From assembly GCA_013339765.2 (NCBI GenBank), contig CM023453.1, positions 33,078,468 through 33,142,467 on the forward strand: a DNA stretch of 64,000 bases, read 5' to 3'. The notes under the pieces were generated by a model, which worked only from the letters and a program-made list of their open reading frames with translations, searched no databases and was not told where the DNA came from. Source of the stretch: Haemaphysalis longicornis. Lineage: Eukaryota; Arthropoda; Arachnida; Ixodida; Ixodidae. Positions 25,555 to 35,900 of the stretch are shown here, in pieces; positions within the stretch are counted from its first letter, which is position 1; every line of letters begins with the position of its first letter. The position numbers were made by a program, and so were the translations under genes.

Positions 25555-25670
25555 CCGGCAATTTCGGTGCACGGACATTTCGGTGCACGCACTTTTCAGC
25601 GCACGGACGTTTCAGCGCACGAACGTTTTGGTGCACGATGTCTCGGTGCGATCATTTCGGTGCACGGGAT
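25555..25670 (+). repeat. Internal minisatellite (cggtgcacg motif)
   Basis: About seven degenerate copies of an 16-18 bp unit with core tttcggtgcacgga, alternating cggtgcac and cagcgcac. It lies within the foldback element and is unrelated to the 15-bp arm unit. Confidence 0.8.
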
Positions 25671-26188
25671 GTCCCAGATATTAACTTAAAACTTTAGCTT
25701 TAATATTTTAATTTAGATATGACTTTACGTTCGAGAGTTGGGTTTGGGCCGCACTGCGCAGAAACGAAGGCTAAACCAAGGCGGAGCATCAGCGCGTAAA
25801 TCCCTATTTCAATTTACACCGATTCTGATGAAACCTCGCAGCGTAGAGCTTTAATGACCTTCCAGACACTGAGATAGCTGTGTCCGACTAAGCTTCTAAA
25901 CCGGCGGTTACAGGCCTCGCAGTTGTTTGTGCGGTTTTAATCCAATTACTTGCCCTAAATTTTTAATCGATGCTCAGCCCTACCATCCATCCATCCATCT
26001 GTACATACATCGCCCACCCATCCATCCAGAGTTTAGCCTCCACAGGAGTTAATTTCTGCCCCTTGTAGGAATATTACAGCATTCCATCTCTTTCTCAACC
26101 CTTTAACTAAAACGCAAACGCACAAAAGCAAAGCCGCAAAAACAGTTCCGATCTGACTACCTTGAATGAAAACACGTCTACCGGAGCA

Positions 26189-26310
26189 TGGGACTATTTT
26201 TTCCTAGATGGTCACTGGGACCATTTTTTCCGGGACCACTTTTTCCGGGACCATTTTCTCCGGGTCCATTTTTTCCGGGACCATTTTTTCCGGGACCATT
26301 TTTTCCGTTT
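26189..26310 (-). repeat. 15-bp minisatellite, right arm (inverted copy)
   Basis: Reverse complement of the array at 24823-24970, about seven copies of ccgggaccatttttt with scattered substitutions. Confidence 0.9.
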
Positions 26311-26322
26311 CCGGTGCCGACC

Positions 26323-27373
26323 AGCCCAGTAACGATAGAATGGCGCATTAGATGGTCGATCGCAGCTTAAATGACTGTTTACAGCCTCGTTTATTCGCGC
26401 CAGTTTAGGTTTCGATGAACGAAACACCGAGGCGGCCTCCGTGACGCTCGTCCAAACGGGTGTAATCGCACGCGCCCGGGCAGCACAACGTCAGTCTTAA
26501 ATCTGTGAAGTGATTCTCCAGGCCAAGCAGCGCGCGCCAATCGCAGCCAGCGCGGTGGCTACGTCACGGGAGCCCTCATTACAGTATACTAGAAGAGAGG
26601 TGTGTCGTTCGGTGCCGATTAGGGGGGTTCCTTTTGCGATGAAAAATTCTGCTGAGAAACTCTTGTTGTAAGCAGCGCCCCTGGCGGCCGCTTACAAACA
26701 TTTTGAAGCCAACTGGTTCAGAAATTTTGTTTGTTAAATTAAACCATATTTATTGCTCTAAATAGCCTTATTTCTTTTTATAAAGCATGCAATATAAAGC
26801 CTGTCATATAAAGTTTTATAAAGCCTGTCATATAACTGTTATGTGCGTCTTACGCATCTATCCTCCGTACACACGCGTAAACAGTGGCAAAATGTAGTAC
26901 TTCACGTCCTAAGCTTCATCGGCGTCTGCAAGCTTACTGGACACTGTTCAGGTTTATTGCGTGAAGCGTGGACAGCATTTCCTAGTAACACCTACTCAGA
27001 GAACGTCGAATCTGTGTCGGACAGGCAACGGTTAGAGGTCCTACGCGTGATTCTTGGTTCCTTACACTTTTATTATTTGCGCTAATGTTTGCGTGGTTTT
27101 TAGAAATAATCTGCACTTCATGTGTAGGACGAAGTGTTGTGGGAGAGTGTTGGGGTGGGCTGGTTGGCAGACAATTTTGGAACGGAGAATCGTCGCAGTG
27201 ACAGCACATGCATGAACTGGTGAAGACGAGTGAAAAGGCGAACTGCTCGTCTTTTCACGATTATCCCGTACGTATACGGTCTAAAAAAGGTAGTGTTGTT
27301 GGCAATTGGGCTTCAACGCCAGTAAAGAAAGCCAGGATTTGCAAGACAGGGCTTTCAGTTATATTTATGTACA
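26323..27373. other. No gene recognised
   Basis: Sequence between two foldback elements. A short duplication (ataaagcctgtcatata) occurs at 26795-26835. Confidence 0.5.
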
Positions 27374-27505
27374 GGTCCGCGCAGAAGTAAACGGAGCACG
27401 GGAGCGGTGGCCGAACTGCATCGCTGCGCCGCGTATGGGCGCCGACGGGAACCATGGAGCGCTGGTCAAAGAGTGTGTTCGCAGTGCCCCCGCTGCCCTA
27501 TCTGA

Positions 27506-27708
27506 TATGTTTAATCGCCGCTCTGCTGACGTGTCATGCTCGGCGAGACTGTATTCAAAAGCAGCGCGGGGCTATAGAGCGGCGCTGCTTGCATTGCCGC
27601 TCGCAGGCATCAGCGGCGAACGCATCCGCTGCTTATGAGCTGGACGAAGCTGCGCGCGCCCAAAAACGTTCCTTGTTGCGCGCTCTAAAGGGCGGCATAA
27701 AATTGTAG
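27506..27708 (+). other. Open frame in left arm of the inverted-repeat element
   Basis: The frame reads LICLIAALLTCHARRD and ends ELDEAARAQKRSLLRALKGG before a stop. The opposite arm encodes a related peptide ending at the equivalent stop. The residues differ at about one in four positions while both frames remain open over about 67 codons. No known family is recognised. It may be a remnant exon captured by the element or chance in a GC-rich repeat. Confidence 0.3.
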
Positions 27709-28786
27709 GCCGCTGTGGTTTGGCATAGCATGTCATTGCGATATAATTAATTGTAAGCCGGCAACAAAATTGCCCAGGACGATATATAAAGCACATTCAC
27801 GGATATTTTCGCTGTTGGGGAAAAACATCGCGCTTCCGACATTTTTTTTTTAATATTGAGCTTGGCCCACGTTATTGCTTCCCGTCAGTCCAAGTCTGTC
27901 CTGACGGCAGGGAAATAAAAAAATTCCATGTGGTAGAAATTCTGTGTTACAAAACACCGTAAAGAATAGGTACAATCGTTGCCTGCTTTTACAGCCGGCC
28001 TCACAGGGTGCATATGTTATTGTGGCATTAACCCTTTCTTCCCGTTGACGAGGATAGCCGTCATAACATTTTGAACCAAATTAACCGATGACGAGTATGG
28101 TAGTAATCGGTCATGACGACTATACTAATCACCGGTCTTTTTGGGGCCTTCACGGCGGTTTTCTGCAAGACACTAGGGTAATGCAGTGAAGCCATCTTAT
28201 CATTCAATGTTACCACCTGTAACAGGAAAAAAAAAAGTATTTTGTGCCTAATAAGTTTTTTGTGCCTGCCCTAAGCAGCGCTAGTATTGAACCAAAAGTG
28301 TAAAACATAGGTATATTAGTCCTTTTTGGTCAGATGACATGTCATCACCCCGATACAAAGGGGAAACCAATAGAAATCATCAATCATCATCATGGAGTTT
28401 AAATCTGCAACACATTCTTAACTAATACAAGGTGCTCGTTAAAAATAATAACGCCGCTTTAAATGCAAAAACAAAATATGTGCCCTATGAGGCCCGCTGT
28501 AATAGCGGGCAATGATTGTACCTATTCTTTACGGTGTTCTCTAACACAGAATTTCTACCACATGGAATTTTTTTTATTTCCCTGTCTTAAGAACAGACCT
28601 GGAGAGTGACCGGCAGCGATAACTTGGGACAAACCCAAAAGTAAAAAATAAATCCCGCAAGCGAGATTTTTTTTCCTGAACAACGAAAATGCTTGTGAAT
28701 GTGCTTTTTATATTGACCAGGGCAATTTTGTTGCCGGCTAACAACTGATTATATCGCAATGACATGCTATGCCAAACCAGAGCGGC

Positions 28787-29062
28787 CTACAATTTTGTGC
28801 CGCCCTTTACAGCGCGCAACAAGGCACGTTTCAGGGCGCACGCAGCTTCGTCCAGCTCATGACCAGCAGATTCGGTCGCCGCTGGTGCCTGCGAGCTGCA
28901 ATGCAACCAGCGCCCCTCTATAGCCCAGCGCTGCCTTTGAAGACCGTCTCGCCGAGCATGACACGCCAGCAGAGCGGCGATTAAACATATATCAGATAAG
29001 GCGGCGGTGGCAGGGCGAACACACTCTTTGACCGGCGCTCCATGGTTCCCGTCGGCGCCCAT
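28787..29062 (-). other. Open frame in right arm of the inverted-repeat element
   Basis: A 91-codon frame with ATG, MGADGNHGAPVKECVR to KGGTKL. Its C-terminal two thirds match the left-arm frame. The left arm has a 2-bp difference (gatatgttt versus gatatatgttt) that separates its MGADGNHGA start from the conserved remainder. Function unknown; coding status unproven. Confidence 0.3.
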
Positions 29063-29825
29063 ACGCGGCGCAACGATGCAGTTCGGCCACCGCTCCCGTG
29101 CTCCGTTTACTTCTGCGCGGACCGCTTAAGACATTGGATGAACCGGCCTAAAACGAAATGTGATTCAATGAAACGGTGTTCGATGAAATGTGGTCCCAGA
29201 CTCGGGTCCTCAGGCAGTCTATAGTTTAGGTAATCAGGCAAACTTCAAAATGCGCAGAACCGTGCCCACCTCACTCTTTTGATCTAACCTTGCCTCCCTC
29301 ACCTCACCGTTTCTTTACGAACCTGCAATTGCTGCTCAGCTATTATTTGCGCTGTAAGTATACGTGCTTACAAGAAGGTTTCCCAGATTGAACAATTTTG
29401 CAGTTTCGGCGCCGTGACCAAACAAGTCATGTTATGGAACGACGAGCGCCAAGGAAGCGAGAACGTGGTGCGGAGTGGGGGCGCCACCATATGAACAATT
29501 ATACAACACAAAGAATCATAGCAACTCCCGGGGTTCGAGGGTCTCTGACCAAGACTCTCAGAGCACACACCGCCCACGCCAAGTGATATAGCACTTCGAT
29601 ATATATTATATATATATATTGTAATGAGAAATTGGTGCAACCACTGGCCAACCCGCCCGTATGGCTAGTTCACGAATCAGGATGGCATGGATCTCGAATC
29701 ATCGCCAGCAGCGGCCGCGAGACACTAAGCAGAGGACCGGCCTGTCCGACATAGCCTGGTCTACTCGTTTCGGTGACTGCGCTTCGCTACCAATAAACCC
29801 CTTTCAAAAATATATATATATATAT

Positions 29826-30051
29826 ATAGTATAAGTAAAGAGTCGGATACACAGCAAGAACAATAACAAAGAAGGTCTACTCACGTTGCGGCAATGGGAC
29901 TTGCCTTCATCAGAGTACAGTTACCTGATTTTTGTCACAACAAAATCATGTAACATTGTACTCTGATGAAGGCGAGTCCCATTGCCGCTACGGGAGCAAA
30001 CCTTCCTTGTTATTGTTCTCGCTCTGCACCTGACTCTTTAGTTATACTATT
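29826..30051. mobile_element. Foldback repeat of 110-bp arms in a TA-rich region
   Basis: Arms 29826-29938 and 29942-30051 are near reverse complements (shared core ttcatcagagtaca) meeting at a few-base loop. The element is embedded between TA microsatellites at 29811-29828 and 30078-30160, which obscure any TA target duplication. Confidence 0.75.
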
Positions 30052-30077
30052 TTTGCGCAATTTGTGAGTTTCCTGTC

Positions 30078-30095
30078 TCTTATATATATATATAT

Positions 30096-30160
<65 letters not shown>
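30078..30160. repeat. (TA)n microsatellite
   Basis: Alternating TA with one tct interruption, next to a foldback repeat. Confidence 0.95.
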
Positions 30161-30161
<1 letters not shown>

Positions 30162-32697
30162 TTGGTGAGTACCATAGTACACACCGATATATATATCGGT
30201 GCGACCACCGCTCTAGTCAGGCTCTCGGACACGGCCTGGTCCCGTAGCGTCGGCGGGCTATCGCGGGCGTCCCTCCTGATAGATGGCAACGCGGTAGCCG
30301 CAGCGGCCGGGCGGGCGGGGGACAGGCGCGGGGTCCGCGATAACATCTCGCGCATGGGGCCGCATGATTTATGTGCCGCTCATGATGGCTATTAGAAGCG
30401 CCCCGCTGCGTCGTCTCGTCGTCGTCCGCGCCGCCGTCGTCGGTGCAGCGCTGTCGGCACGCCGCCGGGGCTGGCATGCACGCACGCTACGTGGTGCCTT
30501 GTTCGCCATTCGCGGACGCCAGTCGCGGTTCCCGTACATCGATCACGAGACGAGCCGTCATTATGCACGCGAGCGCCTTCCTTCTCCCTCCCCGGCGTGC
30601 GGGGGCCGTCTAAGCGCCGACGGCGGCCGACGCCGGGGGCGCGCAGCGTAAACCACTTTCGGGGCCGAGTGTTCGATGCAGTTCGCTCCGTCGACTTGAT
30701 GAACGCGCGTATGTCGCCGTCGCTTGGCCGCCAGAGATGTAAGCGAAGTCAGTGGAAGAGGGTAAAAGCGTGCGCCACTGGACTCGTGCATCGTGGATAA
30801 TCGTTGATAATCGTTTATTCGCTTCTCTGCCACAGTTCTTTCTTTTTTTTTCTTTCGAAATGTCGGCTCCTAAATTCGCATGTGTCTTGCGTATGCATAG
30901 GCCGCTTATAATCGATTTGTATAGTGAGAAGCGAAAGGTCGCGAATGCTTAGGAAGGTTCGCTCCATATGCGGAGAACTATGCTTCTGGAGGCGTGATCG
31001 GGTTTAGTTGACCTTTTCCACCGCTCGGTACCTGAAAGTATGAATTTCGACAATGTGTGGATAATTTTGCGCGCGCATGACTGGAAAGCTTTCCAGAAGG
31101 GTTGCGGATATTCCTGACAAAATTCAGCCGTGACTTGAAAAACAACGCGCACACCCTCCCCAATATCGCAGGGAAGGGTTGATGCAATTATCAATACAAT
31201 GGCTCCGGCTTAGCCCAGCTAACCCTGGATATGCAAAGCGAAAGCTTGGCTTAGCCTGGTAAAGTCTTGGTTTCACTTGGTTAGCCTTTTATATGGCTGT
31301 AATTATTATACTACTCGTCCAAAGCCTGCCTTTGTCTACCATTGTGGTCCCGCTTCCGCCGTTTTCCACTCCGAACGGCTTGCCGGGCGGTGTCCGGTGT
31401 TGGTCGGACGCCGCCTTGCCGACGACGGCTCAAAGCTTCCAGCTCCCACGCAACGCTCGGAGAAGATAACCAGAGATTGAAATGGGGCTAGTTGGTTTTT
31501 TACTCGGAACATGGCTGGCGCTAGGCGGGGCAAGGACGAGGATCCACACACACAAATGATCTACACACACTCGCATGCACGCGCGTGTCACGTGGCTAGG
31601 CGCTGACCAACTAGAGCGCATGCGCCAAGCCGGCTGCGGCAACGCAGTTGCGAACGCGGCCGTCGTCGGAGCTCGTCCCGGGAGAGTCACTGATGCGTTG
31701 TCAAGGGTATAGCGAAGATGCGTTCAAATGAAGGCCAAATTTATGGCGACGGCGAAACCGCTGGACGATAGTAGTAAAGCTTCGCCTTGAAAAAGCGAAA
31801 ATACAGTCGATACTAAACTTAACTAAAAGGCCGTACGGTTGTAGGGTTAGCTTTCCCCAGTAACTTAAGTGGTGTCAGGGAACCATGCTGCCAGGAAAAT
31901 GCGACTGAAGCGCGGTGGGGGAGGGGGGCGAATTAGGGGGGTTGGGGGCGCTCGCAGATGCCGATCTTAGTGAGGTTGGCTACATATTTAGGTGTCTTTT
32001 GTCGCACGTACTATAATAGATTGCCTACGTATGTTGGCTCGCATGAAAAGCCTAACGCAACGAGGCAAGTGGCTGCGCATCAAGATCCTATTGAAAATGA
32101 AACCGTACCCTTGCATTCCGGTTGTAAACACCACCACTCACATCAGAAATCCCGCACCCTGCTGCCGTATAGAGTTCATTTGCAAGAAAAGACAATAACT
32201 TCCCAACTTTTTTTCTCTGTATAGGCCTAACAGGCTCATTCAAGGCAGGTGGGGCAAACCACCAAACTTTTGCCGGTCCTAATAATCGGAAGTCTCATGA
32301 ACTCACAACTACGGTGTTAGCACGCGCTGCATTATAACGTCCCTTCGTATTTACAGTGTACCCCTATATGCAATGAACTGACATACATAAACAAATGGCA
32401 GCATCTCCACTCCGTGGATGATGGCGAGGGTGCGGAGTACGGAGTCTCGAAATGACATCCAAGTTTCGCCCCGAGTGACATCCGATTCGTGCCCCGACCG
32501 TCATTCGATTTGAGCCGTGAGTTGCACCTCGATTGTTCCCTAAATGAAACTGCAACTCATGGCTCAAATCGAATTTCGCTTGATTTTCGCCTGATGGTGG
32601 TGTGCGCGCGGATGGATGCGGACGGGCAATGGGAAGTCCTAAGGTACTCTGCACCGTTACAGGAGAGGGAGTAAGTCATTTGACTCTCGTGGTACTA
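30161..32697. other. No gene recognised
   Basis: A GC-rich block at 30230-30660 with CGTC-rich runs gives overlapping frames without domains. At 31200-31300 a degenerate gcttagcc / ggttagcc motif cluster occurs; a similar cluster is at 53190-53290. Confidence 0.5.
32503..32574. repeat. Inverted repeat with 25-bp arms
   Basis: cattcgatttgagccgtgag at 32503 and its near reverse complement at 32550-32574 bracket a 22-bp loop. Related gtactccgcacc segments recur nearby at 32425 (inverted), 32643 and 32857, suggesting remnants of a small repeat family. Confidence 0.6.
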
Positions 32698-32802
32698 TAT
32701 CCCGGTCGTAGCCCAATGGGTAAGACGACTGACACTGACTCTGTCTGGTCTTCCTAGACACAGGCTGGAAGTCTTGCCGGTGCCTGTGTGATTTTTTTTT
32801 TT
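32698..32802 (+). mobile_element. tRNA-like SINE head
   Basis: An exact A-box match (tagcccaatggg, 32709-32720) is followed 43 bp later by a degenerate B-box (ggctggaagtc) and a T run at 32791-32802 that could terminate RNA polymerase III. It lacks a clover-leaf acceptor stem, so it is not a functional tRNA. Confidence 0.5.
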
Positions 32803-32901
32803 TGCGATTGTAAATGCTATGCGCTACGGACGCGGACGGACATTGTGCGGGTCCTAAGTACTCCGCACCTAAACAAGCACGGAGGCACTCACACGCACAC
32901 A

Positions 32902-32968
32902 GACAGGCGGACGGACGGACAGACAGACAGCCGGACGGACGGACGGACGGACGGACGGACGGACAGCC
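32902..32968 (+). repeat. GACG/GACA tetranucleotide repeat
   Basis: Mixed GACG and GACA units with two ccg/gcc interruptions, GC-rich surroundings. Confidence 0.9.
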
Positions 32969-35900
32969 GAGTGCAGCACGCACGCATGGAAGTGCGCAGG
33001 CCACACAAGCCGCGTTTCGGAACGCGCGCGGCGTGCGGTTGAGAAGGCGCGTCCCGCCATCTCCGCGAGAGATTTCGGCGCGTTTCTCCACTCCGAACGG
33101 CCGCGTCGAAAGTAGGGCCGCCGCAGCGCCGAGAGCAAACACACATTAGGCGAGACCGGCTGGTGCTGCGGCAGCTGTCTCCGAATGAATGGACGAGTAC
33201 GCAAACGCGCGGGCCGCAGACGCGTCATTTGCACAGGTGGAGTTTATCGCCGGCGACAATCGGTCACGCCGCGCTGCTCACCACAGCCAACACGCCGAGA
33301 AGGGCCGACCAATCGCCGTTGCGCGCACACACGCGGCTATTCGGGTGGGCCCCGCGCGGTGCGAGCTCGCGCCAGCGGCGTCGTGCACCTCGGTCGCGTG
33401 CAACAAAAGGCTCGGGTTGCGGTTTTACTGCGCCAAGCGGGCAACAATCCGCGAAAGGAGGCGCCGCTGAGAGCGAGGAAGGCGTCATTGAGAGCGCCCC
33501 GTTCCTTTGATGGGCTTTGACAGCCGGTTGACGCCCATCCCGCAGGGGCCAGCCACACTTCGCTCTGCGCCGACTCGGATTTCGTTAGTGCTGAAGTTTC
33601 GGGAAGGACGCCTTGGTACATTAGTGCGTTTCGGCACGGAGGCAATCAGCCCCGCGGACCTTGTGGAAAACACACTTGGCACGCTGGAAATGCGAAAAGA
33701 GTGCTAATTTACTCGACATGGTGGTGCAAAGAAATGTAGAAAAGCGAAAACACCCGTGTTCTGACATTTCGGCGAACGTTAAAGGTACCCATGTAGTCGA
33801 AATTAATTAGGAGCCTTGCACTATGGCGCACCTGATAGCCAGGCGTAGTTCGGCCCTGTAAAACCGCATTATCAATCAAGCAAAGCCTTGTTGGTGTAGG
33901 GAAAGAGGTTAAAGTGGTCATGAAGACAGAATAGACGTTTCAGTTCATTAAAAGATGGCTTTGCTCGATATATAAGTGACACCAATTTTATCGCAAACAT
34001 CACGCCAATAACGGACATATTAAGAAAAGAAATCCCGGCCATCTCCGCTAATGTGAAACTGGTGAGGGGGCGAAGCACGCAGTGTATATGGGGATTCTTA
34101 GCGCCTAGGCGTTTTTGCCCACTGAAATGAAACCGTTGGGGGGTAGAGGTATACAGTTTTGCTGTAAAAGTCTCTTCTCTTTAAAGCACGAAGCTCTCTA
34201 ACGCGAGGCGGCTAAACCGAGTGTGCCCGGTGTTTTTTCTTTAGTACGCGTCACGTTCTAGCGCGAGGTGTGAACAACTGTCGCGGTGCTTTAGTACCGT
34301 GACTACATGAGACGATGGTTACGACGACAACAGGAGACGCCAACAGCCCCAGCCCATAAGGGGCTTCGCCTCTAAAACGGATTATGCAGTGGTGACTCCC
34401 CAACCACTTTCCGGGGATTCTCAATGATGTCACCGAATCTTGTTCGTGCGATTGGCAACCGCCGACAAACGCAATCGCCGAGAAACTTGACTGATTGTGG
34501 TCGGTCCTTTAGTTCGTTTGATCGTGTCACTCGAATATTAATGTGCAGTTAACACGCGGATAACTACGGTTTTAGTTCTGGCCCACATCACGTAAATTCT
34601 ACCCATATTACGTCACCGTAGCGCGAAATTTGAAAGTTTGTCTTTGTCGATTGAAAAAAAAGAAGTATTTCGTGTCGGTAATGGAGCTGAGTGAGTTACC
34701 AAAGGCTGGTTTCATTTAAAGTGAATAAATTTGTATTTTTCTTTATGGCCTTCTGTAAGTCTGACTCTTTACAGTAGCCTAGCCCCCGTAACTCAATACG
34801 GGATCAATTACACATGCCGCACACCGCCGAGCTGTGGGCTCTCTTCGTCCTGGTTTTATTGCGTGGGTTTTTCTTCGTGAACAAACTCGCTACTGTGGCG
34901 TGTACGTCCGGTTACCTGGCGCTGCGGCGCATACACAAGAATGCCAAAAAAGCAAGTAATCGAAGCGAGTCAGTTGCAAGAGCTTGGAATGGGGACAGTT
35001 GGTTTTGGAAGCTGCCTTAACGAAAAACTCGGAAATTATAAAAACCTGTGCAAGCAAGCTTCAGCACCAGGGCACTTGGCTGCCCACTGCGCCAGACATG
35101 GGTACTCTGCGCAATTTCAACGCAAGTACCATCCTCTTTAGATCACGCTCACCCGTGAGGTATAGGAAGCCTTTGCAATTTGAAAAGAAAAAGTCTGTAT
35201 CAGTTCACCATCGGTTGCATTGACGACAACGGAGGTGGCAGTACTCGACAGTTCGTAGGCCAACCGATGCGCAATGGCAAATATTGTATGTATTTTCATC
35301 GAGAAGGATTAACCCTCTTGTCACGTCATCTCTTGAAGGGATATTAAAAAACAGTTTGGTAGTGCAGTGGCCTTTCACTTGTGTGTGGCAGTCTTCGTCC
35401 TTGTCCCGCCTAGCGCCACCAATAGTTCCAGGAGAAGAAAAAACTGCGCGTTAAAGACAAGACCACTGTTAAGGGGACAGGACGGGCTCTTGAAATGCAG
35501 TTAACTAGTCCTACAACATGCTGTACGAAGCGAGTTCTATCTAAAACTCGTCACTCCTCTCGATTGGATTATGAATAGCAGACAGCATTAGAGAACCGCC
35601 ATGGAATGTCACATCGACCGAGCCGGTGCCGTTTAAGCGCTTAGTGCCTGTTCTAATGGGAACTGAACATTTTAGTCTTCACGTGGATACTTCCTTCTTA
35701 CAAAAATTCACACCTGTCTTTAAGCATCCACTATACCGCTGCTCTAAAGACGCGATGAAGTTGACAAAATTTGCCACTTATAAAAAATTCTCACTCGGAT
35801 GGTAGTTCACAGGATGGCATTGCTTTTTGTTCTATAGGGTACAGCACACGTAAGAAGATTTTAGAGGGTGGTTATATTTACAAAAAGCGGAACACATTAC

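Larger units (their letters stand above)
24811..26313. mobile_element. Foldback-type element with tandem-repeat arms (9-bp target duplication)
   Basis: The left arm (24811 to about 24970) is a tandem array of a 15-bp unit (tggtcccggaaaaaa). The right arm (26189-26313) is the same array in inverted orientation. Immediately outside lie identical 9-bp direct repeats, gtgccgacc, at 24802-24810 and 26314-26322. Tandem-repeat inverted arms and a 9-bp duplication are the hallmarks of Foldback (FB) elements, which are allied to Mutator-like transposons. The 1.2-kb interior is AT-rich, holds a second minisatellite (25555-25670) and no recognised transposase, so this copy is probably non-autonomous. 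Confidence 0.75.
27374..29123. mobile_element. Large inverted-repeat (foldback) element
   Basis: Arms of about 650 bp (27374-28020 and 28474-29123) are reverse complements with moderate divergence and small indels, around a 450-bp AT-rich spacer. Both arms start with GGTCCGCGCAGAAG reading inward. No convincing target duplication is visible outside. Each arm carries a related open frame reading inward (see separate entries). No transposase motif is seen. Confidence 0.8.

Noticed and set aside
32698..32802. Functional tRNA gene
   Set aside because: The A-box is exact but the B-box is degenerate and no acceptor stem pairs, so it is a SINE-type remnant.
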